From Siphonodentalium dalli (taxonomy: Eukaryota; Mollusca; Scaphopoda; Gadilida; Siphonodentaliidae): a DNA stretch of 64,000 bases. Of this stretch, positions 1-12,400 are shown piece by piece. The notes under the pieces are model-generated. The model was not told the origin of the DNA and did not search any database. It saw nothing but the letters and a program-made list of their open reading frames with translations. The stretch's first letter is position 1; the number at the start of each line of letters is the position of its first letter. The position numbers were made by a program, and so were the translations under genes. Location of the stretch: NCBI GenBank assembly GCA_032622095.1, contig CP136062.1, positions 196,985,887 through 197,049,886 of the forward strand. The letters are read 5' to 3'.

Positions 1-220
1 AATCGGTTCATAGTTGTTCGAGTTATGAGGTCGGACGGACGGATGGCTCGACAAACGGAGGGAGAAAGTGTGACGAACGGACGCAGTCAATCCAGTATAC
101 CCCCCATTTTCTTTGAAAGTGGGGGTATAATTAAATTTATTTCACAATTATATCAACTACAATGGAGTAATGTTCAAGAATAAAACTGATTTCTCAGTAA
201 GGATACTCCCCATGGCAGCC

Positions 221-330
221 AGTGGCGGAATGTTTTACAATTTATTAATTGAATTATTTGGGAATGAAAAATAAAAATAAAAATAAAACCTCCTTCCTTC
301 ACTGACAGAATTTGTCTGAGAAGCAATTAA
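221..330. repeat. Diverged fragment of the AGGCC-ended element family
   Basis: An A-rich AATAAAAATAAAAC stretch followed by CTCC..CACTGAC..TTTGTCTGAGAAGC resembles the right end of the element at 6702-7609. The rest of 1-377 shows only intronic sequence with no recognisable SWIB exon. Confidence 0.4.
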
Positions 331-377
331 TTAACTTTGGATGGACTAATATACCACAAGCAAATTTTGATGCTTAC

Positions 378-445
378 CTGAGGAGCACCGACTACTTCAG
401 CCAGTGCTGTTGATAACCAACAATCCTTATGATACCCTGATTTCT
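378..445 (-). CDS. DEK_C/SWIB gene exon 8 (start of SWIB domain)
   Basis: The acceptor TATTTCAG and donor GTAAGC bound 68 nt. It encodes KSGYHKDCWLS then ALAEVVGAPQ, matching the SWIB opening (G-Y/F-x-K-x-x-x-LS-x-x-LA-x-x-VG). It ends in phase 0. The next exon should begin with the SWIB R-x-E-V-V-K helix and lies outside the window. Confidence 0.9.
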
Positions 446-3400
446 CTGAAATATAAAAATAATGAATTATTGATGGATAGATAAACCTGGGTATTAATTA
501 ACTATCAGATATCTATGGCTAATTGGCATGCATTAGTCAGGATACGATATCAGCATAAAAATTAAGGTCATATCAAAAACAGTGGCGGAAACATCAATAC
601 AAAGAAAATTTTAAATAAAATTGTGTTTTAAAAATTTGACAGTTATTTCCATTCAGTTTCATTCTAATTGCTTCTATAACTAGGTGAGATTAAATCTTCT
701 ATATATATATTTGCGAATGTCTGTATGTCTGTCTGTGTTCTATAGAAATTCACAGGGGACCATCTAGATGATACCAAAGGGGTCTACTAGGGGTAACTTT
801 TGACGAGAAAGATAATGGTGGGGGTTATAATTTTATTAAGTGACGCCGTTGTTGTCAGGGGCAGAAAAAGGGGAGGGGCAGAATTTTTGTTGTTGCCGAT
901 TGCCACGAAACTTACATATAATCATCCACATGATATGAAGAATCTTATGGTGTGGTTTGAATATGTCAAAAGTGGCGTCGTAGGAGTCAGGGATGCACGG
1001 AAGGGGAGAGGGGCACCAAAATTGATAAAACTAATTTTAGCGCCGATTTCCACCAAAATTGATACATATTCTTCTTCATGATACAAGGAATCTAATTGTG
1101 CGATTTAACAACGTCAAATTGTTGTTGTTTGGATGAGAGATTGGGGGGGTGGGCACTAAATTTGATAACAATGGGTTTAGTCGAAAATTGCCACCATACA
1201 TACAAAATCATCCCCATGGCATGAGGAGTCTAATGGTGTGACTTAAATGTGTCAAATGTGGCCTCATTTGAGTCAGGGTTGCACTGAAAGGGAGAGGGGC
1301 ACCAAAATTGATACACAATATTTTTAGCGCCAATTTCCACCAAATTGATACACATTCTTATCCATGACATGAGGAATCTAATCGTATGATTTAAAGAAGC
1401 CATGTTGGTGCTGTTTGGGTGAGAGATGGAGAGGGGAGGGGTGGCCACCAAATTTGATAAAAAATTGTTTAGTCGCCGATTAGCACCAAACTTATAAATA
1501 ATCATTTCCATGATATCAGGAGTGTAATTGTGTGGTTTAAGGATGTCACAAGTGGGGCCATTCGAGTCAGTGGTGTATAGTGGTGAGAGGGACACACACA
1601 AATGATAATAACATCTTTAGCGCCGATTTCCACCAGATTGATACATATTCTTCTCTTATCGTGTGGTTCAGATACATTAAATTGGTGCCCTCTGGGTGAG
1701 AGATATGGCACTCAAAGGGTTAACATGTTGGAGGCATTTCCACATTTTTATTAGCATCCACGAATTCGTCCATATTTATTGACATGAAACATGAAGCATA
1801 ACTGGTTGGTCGTCATTGTTTTAGTTTACACAAGACATGCTGATCACTCGTCAAAATAGTTCCAGTGGGGTGAGAATGAAGTCACGCAGCGTGAGTGAAA
1901 TAGGAAAATCTCACTCAACTATCTCACACAGGCTGTCTGTGCTAAAATGTGTAGTGGTGCAAGAAAGGGAAATCTCACACAGCTATCTAACATGGGCTGC
2001 CCGTGTTAAAATGTGTAGGGGGTGGGAGAAAAAATCATTTCTACGATTTTATGCCAGAAAAATAAGAATCCCACACACATTATTTGACTGAAAAGAAGAA
2101 CCTGGTTTCTCACTAAACTGTAAAAAGTATTGTGCATGCTATGTCTGTGTTTCAAATACAGCCATCTTAATTTGTTTGGATTCGGTAATCTGCTATGGCA
2201 ATCCTTTGCCATGGCCCAGAGTGCTTCAGCAAATGGCTTTGGCATTGCTGATTGCCGTAGCCAATTATGAGAGCTTATTAATATGATGACAAGCAAACTC
2301 CTGATAAAGATGGTCATGAATGGCATCTGTTTTCATCAGAGTAGAAATAAACCAAAACCTGAAACAGTAAAAGATAGTTACTTTTTTTCTCTGGATCCTT
2401 TTCTTTTTCTTTTTTTACTTTTACTTTCTTTGGTGCCTACAATAAAGATGTGATAGTTTTACAACCATGAACTACAGTAAATGCGCTCAGGAGGAATGAG
2501 CTAAAAACTTGACAATCTCTTTGAAAGCCTTCAGTCATATCTACTATGCTGTCTACTATATTTGTTTACATAAAACTGGTTGACATTTTAATTCTGACAC
2601 CAAGATTATTAACAATGAACACACAGTCTGTACGGCCAGGAACTAGCTTAGTAGAGGGCAACTTGGGAGACATTTCCCTAAAATGTGCAACATCTCCCTA
2701 TTTTTGTTCCAGGGAGAAGTTACTTCTCTCTCACATTCCAGAATGCATAGTCCCAACAGCATATTTAAAGTAAATTCACTGACTATAATGGATTAATGAT
2801 GTTCTTATAAATACTTATAAATGAGCTCTTGTGTTGCATAATACTTATTGGATCATAGATGGGTGATGTTGGGGTGTAAATTGAACTTTAGCCATTGTCA
2901 CCTCTCCCTGGCAACAGTCCACTTCTCCCTGATAGAAATGACTTCTCCCAATTTTGAAAATCTGGGCTGGTGCCTATATAAGGTGTCCCAAAGTATTTAG
3001 TGATGCAATGAGTAAAATTTGAGATGTCTGCCATGTTTTTCTTCGAGTATCATACACATTCATTTCGAGGTGATTCTAAACCTGCTTGTAAATTTATAAT
3101 ACATTTATGCAATAAATGTGGGATGCATGATTGCCGATGGTTTCAAATTTGAAATCCAATATGGCTGCTGACGGCAATGCTTTTAAAAAAAATTCTCAGA
3201 CAATTGATTGGTCCCATCTGGAAGTCATAAAAAGATATGTATGAAGTTTGGTGACAAGGATTTAGTCATGCAAAGTGTTAATGTTACCCTGAAGATTCAT
3301 ATGAAGTCTGGAAACGATTGAGATGTGACCTGTAGGGTGTGCTGAAATGATAATATCTTTAGCGCCGATTTCAACCAGATTGATACATATTCTTCTCCGT

Positions 3401-6400
3401 GATACGAGGAATCTTATCGTGTGGTTCAGATACATTAAATTGGTGCCCTCTGGGTGAGAGATATGGGGACCTTAAATTTGATACGAATTTGAAAACTCGC
3501 CAATTTTCACCAATTTTATATATATGCATCTCTAATCTCTAACGAGTCTAAGTGTGTGGTTTAACAGTGACAAAAGTGGCGCCGCTTGAGTCCGAAATAG
3601 GGACGGGAGGGTCACCAAAACTGCTAAAAAATATTTTTAGTACCAATTACCATCAAATTCAGACACGTTCTTCTCGAATGATACGGGAAATCAAATCGTG
3701 CTGTCTGTCTGTATGCATTCTATATATAACTTCACAGGGTACAATCAAGATGGCCCCAAGGCGTTCTAAGAGGGGTAACTTTTTACGAGGAAGATAATGG
3801 TGCGGGTTAAAATTTTCTAAAGTGACGCTGTTGTTGTCAGGGGAAGAAAAGGGGGAGGTCGGTAAAATTAAAAAAATATGGTGAAATAGTTTTGTCGCCG
3901 ATTCCCACCAAACGCATTCATAATCACCTCCGCGATATGGCGCTGTTCGAGTCAGCGTTGCAAGGGGGCATCAACAATTGATTTAATAAACTATTTTTAG
4001 CACAGATTTCCACCAAATTGATATTTTTTCTTCTCTATGATACGAGGAATATAATCGTGTGATTTAAAGATGCCAAATTGCTGCCGTTTGGGTGAGAGAT
4101 GGGGGGGGTCATAACTATTCTAAGAATTTGTTTAGTTGCTGATTACCACCAAACCTATATATAATCATCTCCAGTATATCATGCATCCATGAGTCTAATG
4201 GACGTGGTTTAAATATGTCAAAAATGGCGCCGTTAAAGTCATGCATGAGGATGGCAAAGAGTAAATTCCAAGATGGCCACGTTTTTAACAAAATTCAGAA
4301 CAATTTGACGACTCCCATCTAGTGGTCACCCCGAAGATCCATTTTAAGTTTGGTGTTGGTCAGATGAAGGATGTGACTTGTAGTTGTAGGGTATCATCAA
4401 GGATGCCACCCCATGGCAATAGCTCAAACTTGACTTTGTCATGTTGAGCTAAAAATAAGTTTGATCAAATAAAATTAAAGCTCTGCTTCTCAGAAACTGC
4501 CCTCTCATTAAAATATGGTCTGCTGTGTGCTTACTACAGCCCACTGAAAATAAAAATTATAAACCATCCTTCCGTAACTGCAAGACGTGAAGTCCACAAT
4601 TTATGTCCACTACTGACCATAAACTCAAAATATAAAAACTTCAATTTGTATTTCATTTTGATATTTCTCTTTGATATTTCGGATAATATAAAAAGGTTAT
4701 TTTTTAGTTAGAATTGAACATTCCATCTCATACAGCCAAGCACATTGAAGTCGCTTCCAGGGGACTCTGCTTCACGTTTCACCCACGCTTCATCAGACGA
4801 TTATTTCTATTGAAGTTCAAAACAATGAAGAATAAATGATGCCCCAAAACAAACAACTCCAGCCACCCCAGACGCCCCATATAAATATGGTATTAATCAT
4901 GTGACTATGGAACTGAGGATGAATTACACTTTATTTCAAACTGCTACCCTCTTAGAAATGAACGTAAGATATTGATGGATAATATCAGTAGCATATTCCG
5001 AAAATTCCATACATTTAGTAATGAAGAAAAAGCTCATTTCATTTTATGTTCCAATGATATGGATATTACGAAAATTTGTATGATTGACGTGTTCAGCATG
5101 TATCAAAACCGTAAGGAATTAGCCAGCTCCTGATTCATATTACTTTGTTAATTTGTCATTATGTTTCATATTCAGCAATAACTGTTAAAAATATATGTCA
5201 ATATTTGTCTTTATCATCTGTCAGTTTTGTTTGTTATGTATTTGTATTGGTCATGTTCCGATAACTGGAATTTATACCAAATAAATTGAATTTGAATTTG
5301 AATTTAATTCAAGTTTACCACGTGTCAATATATATGAGGAGCTGAACAACTAATACTGTCATACGATCTAGTTGGAACTAAATACACCATAAGGTGATTC
5401 TCCTGCAAGAAGAGGAAGTTACCAGATAGGTAAAGATAAAGGTAAGCTCAGGCATAACACAATTTTTATGCAAGCACGAAAGATATTTGAGCTGCAAAAG
5501 ATAGGGGAAAGTATTTGATGCCGCTAAGTAACTAACTAATTTAGTGACCAAAGAGTGACATGGGACTATGAAATTATAGCTAGTTCCCTGACAAAAAAGA
5601 AGGATTTGCAATGCATGCAAATGAACAGGGTAATAAAAAGTGGTTTCAAATGGTCAATAAAAAAAATATTTCTTACATGAGATTTTTTGGACGTTGATTT
5701 TCTGGTTGAGCGGACATTGTTCTCTTCCATATGCAGCTTCCTAGCAAGCTCTTCGTCATCAATCTGATGGGAATACAATGTAATCAAGCCATACAACATA
5801 ATCACAATCTGCTCAAGAATGATGTTAAAGTGGCAAATACATGTAATGATGAGTTATCAACTTAACCCCCCCCCCCCCCCCAAACATTTCCTGATAGTGA
5901 GACAAATTAAATTCTCTGGAAAACAAGGCTTTGTTTACTTATAAATCTTGTTGCTTTGACATTCAACAGACCTCTGGTATACGCATGTTTGATATCATCA
6001 TGCTTGGAGAAAGTCTGCCCTCTATGTTCATATGCAAAGTGTTCGCCTGACCTAATCCGAAGGCATACAAGCAAGATAACTTCCACCCGTGATTCTAGGC
6101 ATAAAGTCTGTTATAGAAGAGTAACAGGACGGGGCTCGGTCCAAAACAGCATCAACTCAACATCGACTGCAAGCTGTTGTGGACCGTGAATACTTGATCT
6201 ATAATAATAATTGTCTTGTCCTTGGACAATACAAACAGATTACATTAAAAAGTCTAACAGAAAATGTCTTCTCTAAATTATGAAGTATATTCTCATAAAT
6301 TTGTTCATGTAAATTAAGCAATATCGATCTAAATGTCAGTATAACTACAAGCCATATATTACAAAGTAATGTTGCATGAACATGTTACGTTACAGCACTC

Positions 6401-9400
6401 GTTTGTCTTGCCGCGAGGTAAAAATCAAACCTATACAGTTCTCGTTTCACAACAAACTCATGCAATAACGTTAACCAGTTCACACACTTGTGTAGTTCTA
6501 TCTATAATATACTAAATTATACTTTATTTCAAGAAATAAGTAGAATACACCTTAAGACTTGTTTGTAGTTTAATATCACTAGAGATTAGGATGTTGAAGT
6601 GTTGACGTGACCACAAGACGCGTTGACATCAACTTCTTGGTAACAGTCTCAGAGTTTGGTAATGTGATAGAAAACCATGATTCCGGTTAACGCCGCTCTT
6701 TAAGGCCAAACAAAAAAAGTGTTTTGATTCTCGGGCATAGCCGCGTCTGGAAAAAAGGCCCACGTTGAACCATTTTATTACGATTTTCAATTTGACCGAA
6801 GCTGTCAAATGATAACACGAAAATAGGAAACTAGAAAACAGAAATTAGTTATGTTTCAAACATCAAATATGATAGACATACAATGGTGTATGTGTTGGTA
6901 TTCAAAAACAGACACTAGGCAACGATAACTACCAGGTATATTGTCACCACAAGCTGCCCAAACCCCAAGTTTATTAAGTCAAATGTGTTCAAATATTTCG
7001 GCTTTTATCAATTCGAAAAGGTAGATAACCCAATTTTCGTGCGGTAAACAATTCTGAGATTTCCAATTTCAGGAACGCAAATCGGAAAGAAATATGGTGC
7101 ATATTGGCGATGTGTATGCTGGTTTAATATAATAGTATTTGAAGTTTTATGGCTAGCATGTATAGTTACTATAGTATAGATGGATAAATATTAAAGTATA
7201 TAGATAGATATAAATAGATATACTATAAAAGGTACATACATATATCAAATATATCAACAACAGTAAATTGAAATATACATTGTATATATATATATATATA
7301 TCATTCTGGTAAATCCCTATATGATGTACGGATAGTACAATGTCATATATTTATGTCATTCTTTATTGCAAATTTGATGTACGGGTAGTACAATGTGATA
7401 ATTAGTCATTCTTTATAGTGGAATACATTAGTTTATATTAAAACAATGTTCTCCTTACATTTTATTAACCTGGGAAGGTATAATAACCCATGCTAACTAT
7501 GGGCATTATCCCCATAACAAAAATAAAAAATAAAAATAAAACCCTCGCTCCCTCATCGATTCTCAAAAAAAATTGCCTGAGAATCAGAACACTTTTTTTT
7601 GTTTGGCCTAATGTGTCCAGTTTATATACATATTTCATTTCAACAGTCTTGTGTTTTGTAAGTTATTGAGTCCACTTTCTAGCACTGTCACTTGCATGTT
7701 TTCAAGGGAATGGTTGTGTGAATTAAAGTTACAGAGAACGGTGGCCATTCATCCGTCTGCGTAAGTTCTGGCTCGTTTCACAGACATATAATACACTGGG
7801 ACAGTTGTTACATGAAATTGCATAAACGACGCTGGAAGAACAATTAAATGAACCTTTAAAAGTTATGGTTTCTCCCATAGGTCCGATTAGAGGTCCAGTG
7901 TTATAACTATTTACATGTTGCACATTAATGCTTGATATCACCTGTCAATGGTCCTATTTCTTCTGAATTTCTTCAGACTGAACTCCTCACTAGTTTATTC
8001 CTTTGGTTCGTGGTTGACGGTATGACATTAAAGTGGTTCTTTGAATATGTCACCTAACTGTTCATTACTTGCCAGGGTGTCCTGTAGTTCCTTAGCTATG
8101 TTCTTAATTCTATTAAGTGCTGGGTTAACCCTTTACCCAACAGAACGGACCTGTGCCAATGCATTCTCTTATATATGCGAGTCGACCATAGGTCGCCTCG
8201 CATTTATAAGAGAATGCATTGGCTTAACACATATTAAAAATGATAAAATTGTCAAAGAATGTAGAAAAATATTATAAAAATTGTTAAAAAATGTAAGAAA
8301 AAATTATAAAATTGTTAAAGAATGTAAGAAAAAATGGTAAAAAGTAAAAAGTTTTAGGCCAATGCATTCTCTTATATATGCGAGGCGACCTATGGTCGAC
8401 TCGCATATATATAAGAGAATGCATTGGCACAGGGTATAACTGTAACCATCACAATGTGGTCAATGAACCGGTTCCAATGATATCCATATTTGTATGGTGT
8501 TATTGAGACAGAACGAAGATATTTTAGGCTGTTGAAGCTTTATTTGGGCGTTGTTGGCCGTTTTGTTGGGTAAAGGGTTAAATGATACAACTAACGACAC
8601 TCTGAACGTGCGTGACTCCAAAGATCTATACCCAGAGATCGGTCATATCTTTCCCGGTGGCTTCGTTGATTTTTATGTTCACCATATGCCTGTCGTAGCC
8701 CATATGAATAAAATTTTCCCACAGATATTGTAATTCGGATACACAGAAATGTTAGTCACTGCATATCCTGTTGTTCCTTAAGGCCTCGCTGTAACAGCCT
8801 CCTTCGTGAGCGATAAACACCTGTGGTTAGTTTTCCATCAGTGATATTGATGGTAGCTCCAAGAAATTTACAGATTGTAAGGATGTGTCCATCTTCAAGT
8901 TGATATGAAGATTGTGTGACTTAACCCTTTACCCAACAAACCGGCCAAATAAAGCTTCAACAGCCTAAAATATCTTCGGTCTGTCTCAATAGAACCATAC
9001 AAATATGGATATCATTGGAACCGGCTCCTTGACCACATTGTGATAGTTACAGTTATGCCCTGTGCCAATGCATTCTCTTATATATGCGAGTCGACCATAG
9101 GTCGCCTCGCATATATAAGAGAATGCATTGGCCTAAAAAAATCTTATTTTTAACACTTTTTACCATTTTTTCTTACATTCTTTAACAATTTTATAATATT
9201 TAATGTGTTAAGCCAATGCATTCTCTTATATATGCGAGGCGACCTATGGTCGACTCGCATATATAAGAGAATGCATTGGCACAGTGCCCTTCTGTTGGGT
9301 AAAGGGTTAAATGCACCATAGAACTGCTGAAGATCATGCTCACTGTATTATTGCCAAACTAAGAAAATATCATCGATGTACCTGTAGTACAATTTAGGCT

Positions 9401-12400
9401 TTAATTCCCTCGACTCCAAGAAAGTAGTTTCAAACCAGTCCATAATATGTTGGCGAACTGAGGTGCCATAGGTGTTCCTATCGCTGTAGCTTTAGTCTGC
9501 CAGAAATGCTCGTTGCCATATGCTTGTACGGCTATACATATAACAATACTTTATTTCTGACACATTGTCAAATCAGGGTTATAAATAGATGGTATTATAC
9601 AATTTGAGCTGTCAGCAATTCTCAAAAGAAAACTGTACACATGCTTACGCCTTAACATCAACATTGATAGCGTTCGGTCAGACACAAACATTCCACAAGC
9701 ACTGCATGATTTATCATAGTTCTTAACATTCTGTATGCATTCTGTATAGCAGACAGATAACTTATTTATATTCTTCTTAGAATAAATTGTCCAGAGATGA
9801 GCATATAGTAGAGTGAAGATACAAATCTTTGTAATAGGAACATTTTCAGTGGTGCGAACATCTGGTGAATATACCAGTTACACTGTTAGCACGCACACAG
9901 TTAGCCCTGTCTCTATATATCATCATTGTCCAATAACTCATTGGTTAAAATATGTCTGAGATAAATACAAGGGGCACAAACTTAATCTCCATTCAAAGTT
10001 ATCCGAGCTAAGTTGTTTTATTTAAAGATATTCTGTACAGGAACCTCAGTTCAATGGTTTTTCAGTGTTATAAGTAACAATGATTTTGAGCAAATTGTTT
10101 AGATACTCACATTGCTGTCGCTGTCTGTTGCTGCCTCAACCTTTTCTGCCTGAAATAAAATAAGCAACTCTTTAACAAAAACAAATTCAGTACCAACTAT
10201 AGGATAAAATAGAGCCATATATGTCCAAATATCACTAGAGCTAGACTGACTATATCACAGCATTTAAATTTTGCTACACTGAACACCATATCAAATATAT
10301 GTTGCTTTACTCATCGCAAAATTTGTGATTGTGAAAAATTAGAGAAAATTGTAATTTGTGCACTTGAAACTCTTACATCCTAAAAAATGTTTGTACTTAT
10401 TTTTCCACCAATGAGAAGGATGATAAAATTTAACCCTTTACCCAACAAACCGGCCAAAACCGGCCAAATAAAGCTTCAACAGCCTAAAATATCTTCGGTC
10501 TGTCTCAATAAAACCATACAAATATGGATATCATTGGAACCGGCTCATTGACCACATTGTGATGGTTACAGTTATGCCCTGTGCCAATGCATTCTCTTAT
10601 ATATGCGAGTCGACCATAGGTCGCCTCGCATATATAAGAGAATGCATTGGCCTAAAAAAAATCTTTTTTAACACTTTTTACCATTTTTTCTTACATTTTT
10701 AGCTCAACTTTACTTTGTAAAGTTTGAGCTATTGCCATGGCTATTTTTTCTTACATTCTTTAACAATTTTATAATTTTTAATGTGTTAAGCCAATGCATT
10801 CTCTTATATATGCGAGGCAACCTATGGTCGACTCGCATATATAAGAGAATGCATTGGCACAGGGCCGTTCTGTTGGGTAAAGGGTTAATCATTTGAAGAG
10901 ATCTTTTTGATTATCATCAGAATAGAAATGTATCGACAGGGATGTGCTCACACACCGGGCAGCCCGTCACTCAAAATGTTCACCCAGGAGCTACACCATT
11001 TTCAAAGCAAAATACATGGCACATTTAACAATACCCACAAATCAAATTTGTGCAAATTGTTCATGAAACTTCATGATGACTTGCAGTGTCTGGCATTTAT
11101 TGACTTCCATAATTAAATGTATGTTTGGAATCTTGATTAGAAATGTGCCAAAGTGAGAGATTTCAGCAATATGAAACTAATTAAACATGCCTAAGCAACT
11201 GAATGAAGCTTTGGACTATGGTTCATCTTCTGTGATCTTCCTGTTTGAGACTATTTTGAGACTATTTTCAGAATTGGTACATCACTGTATGCACTAGTTC
11301 GCACTCTCATCCTACATGTATGGGAAGGACTATCAAAGATGTGCATCTACCTGCTTCCTATTGTTATCAACAGTAATACCGTCAAAGAATAATATAAATA
11401 TAAAGCAGATATGCAGACAAACATATTGCAGAGTTATTGTTGCAACACTTCATTAATTTCTGTTTTTGGCATTTTACTGAGTCTTGTATGATCAGGGCGA
11501 ACTCAGAAAACAAATGGAGTTGTCTCCATTGATATTAAAGCTAGACAGTTCAAATAAACCTTTATCGCAGGAGATTTCTTTAGTTTCTTGGCTGGAGGTT
11601 CTTTTGTTTCCTAATAAAAAAGAATTATATCAGTTAAATTCATGCACAATTCAGGGACTTGATTTGATAACTTAGTGTTAACCGTTCCCTTGTTATTGAC
11701 AATACCGGTAGCTGGTCGATATCATGATTTTATTGCAAAATACAGAAAGTTTCAAAATGTTAAAAAAAAATCTGTCTTGTCGGAATGTCCTTGGATAATA
11801 CAGACTGGATATATTGACAATGTCCAAGTCTGCAAATAGTGTGTCTGTCATTTGCAGAATGAGGTCCCCCCGAGGGTGAATTTAGTGACGCTATCCCACA
11901 GGGCATCACCAAATTCACCCTCTGGGAACCTCATTCTACTTAGGCCTCAACTGCTATGGGAGACCTACATGTTGGATCAGATTGAATTTCCCCAGGTGAT
12001 GTTCACCCATTAGTCACCTTGAATTTTATTCATTTTATCTTCTGCAAATTAGGGGATACAGAAACTTCCCAGAAGGAAAAAAGTAACTAAAAACAATGTT
12101 AATTTAAAACTGCAGATACTTCCCAGAAGATGATGCCTAAGCAGATTGAGGTCCTCAGTGCGGACCTAATTCTGCAAATGACAGACACACTATTTGCAGG
12201 CTTGACAATGCCATTGACGACGTTACCTATAACGGAAAATGTCTTCACTATTATTCTACCTGATTAGCTCAATTAAACAACGCAGTCTCAACCTATTAAA
12301 ATTTCAATATACTACAAGCTACATCATTAGGGTGTGCAATAAATATAGAACAACACAGTGGTGTGACCATGTTAAGGTTATTACAATCTGGGGTACAACT

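Larger units (their letters stand above)
7700..9530 (-). mobile_element. Penelope-like retroelement remnant (RT plus GIY-YIG)
   Basis: Minus-strand fragments in the expected order. The RT motif IGTPMAPQFANI lies near 9440-9490. After a one-base frame change come MDWFETTFLESR and YYRYIDDIFLVWQ (the RT catalytic YIDD box) near 9345-9440. NFLGATINITDGKLTTGVY follows near 8800-8880. Downstream is a GIY-YIG-like segment, VVYAISCNNCPSVLYVCET then RRRMNGHRS (7735-7860). RT followed by GIY-YIG is diagnostic of Penelope elements. Frameshifts, stops and two TTAA MITEs (8125-8582, 8921-9310) break it, so it is dead. The element lies in intron 5. Confidence 0.85.

Noticed and set aside
1-377. Next exon of the SWIB domain
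   Set aside because: No minus-strand peptide with the expected R-x-E-V-V-K helix between splice sites; the gene must continue outside the window.
8150-9290. Regularly placed palindromes considered as a CRISPR array
   Set aside because: These are animal intronic MITEs with TTAA ends and 69-bp hairpins; there is no repeat-spacer structure and no cas genes.
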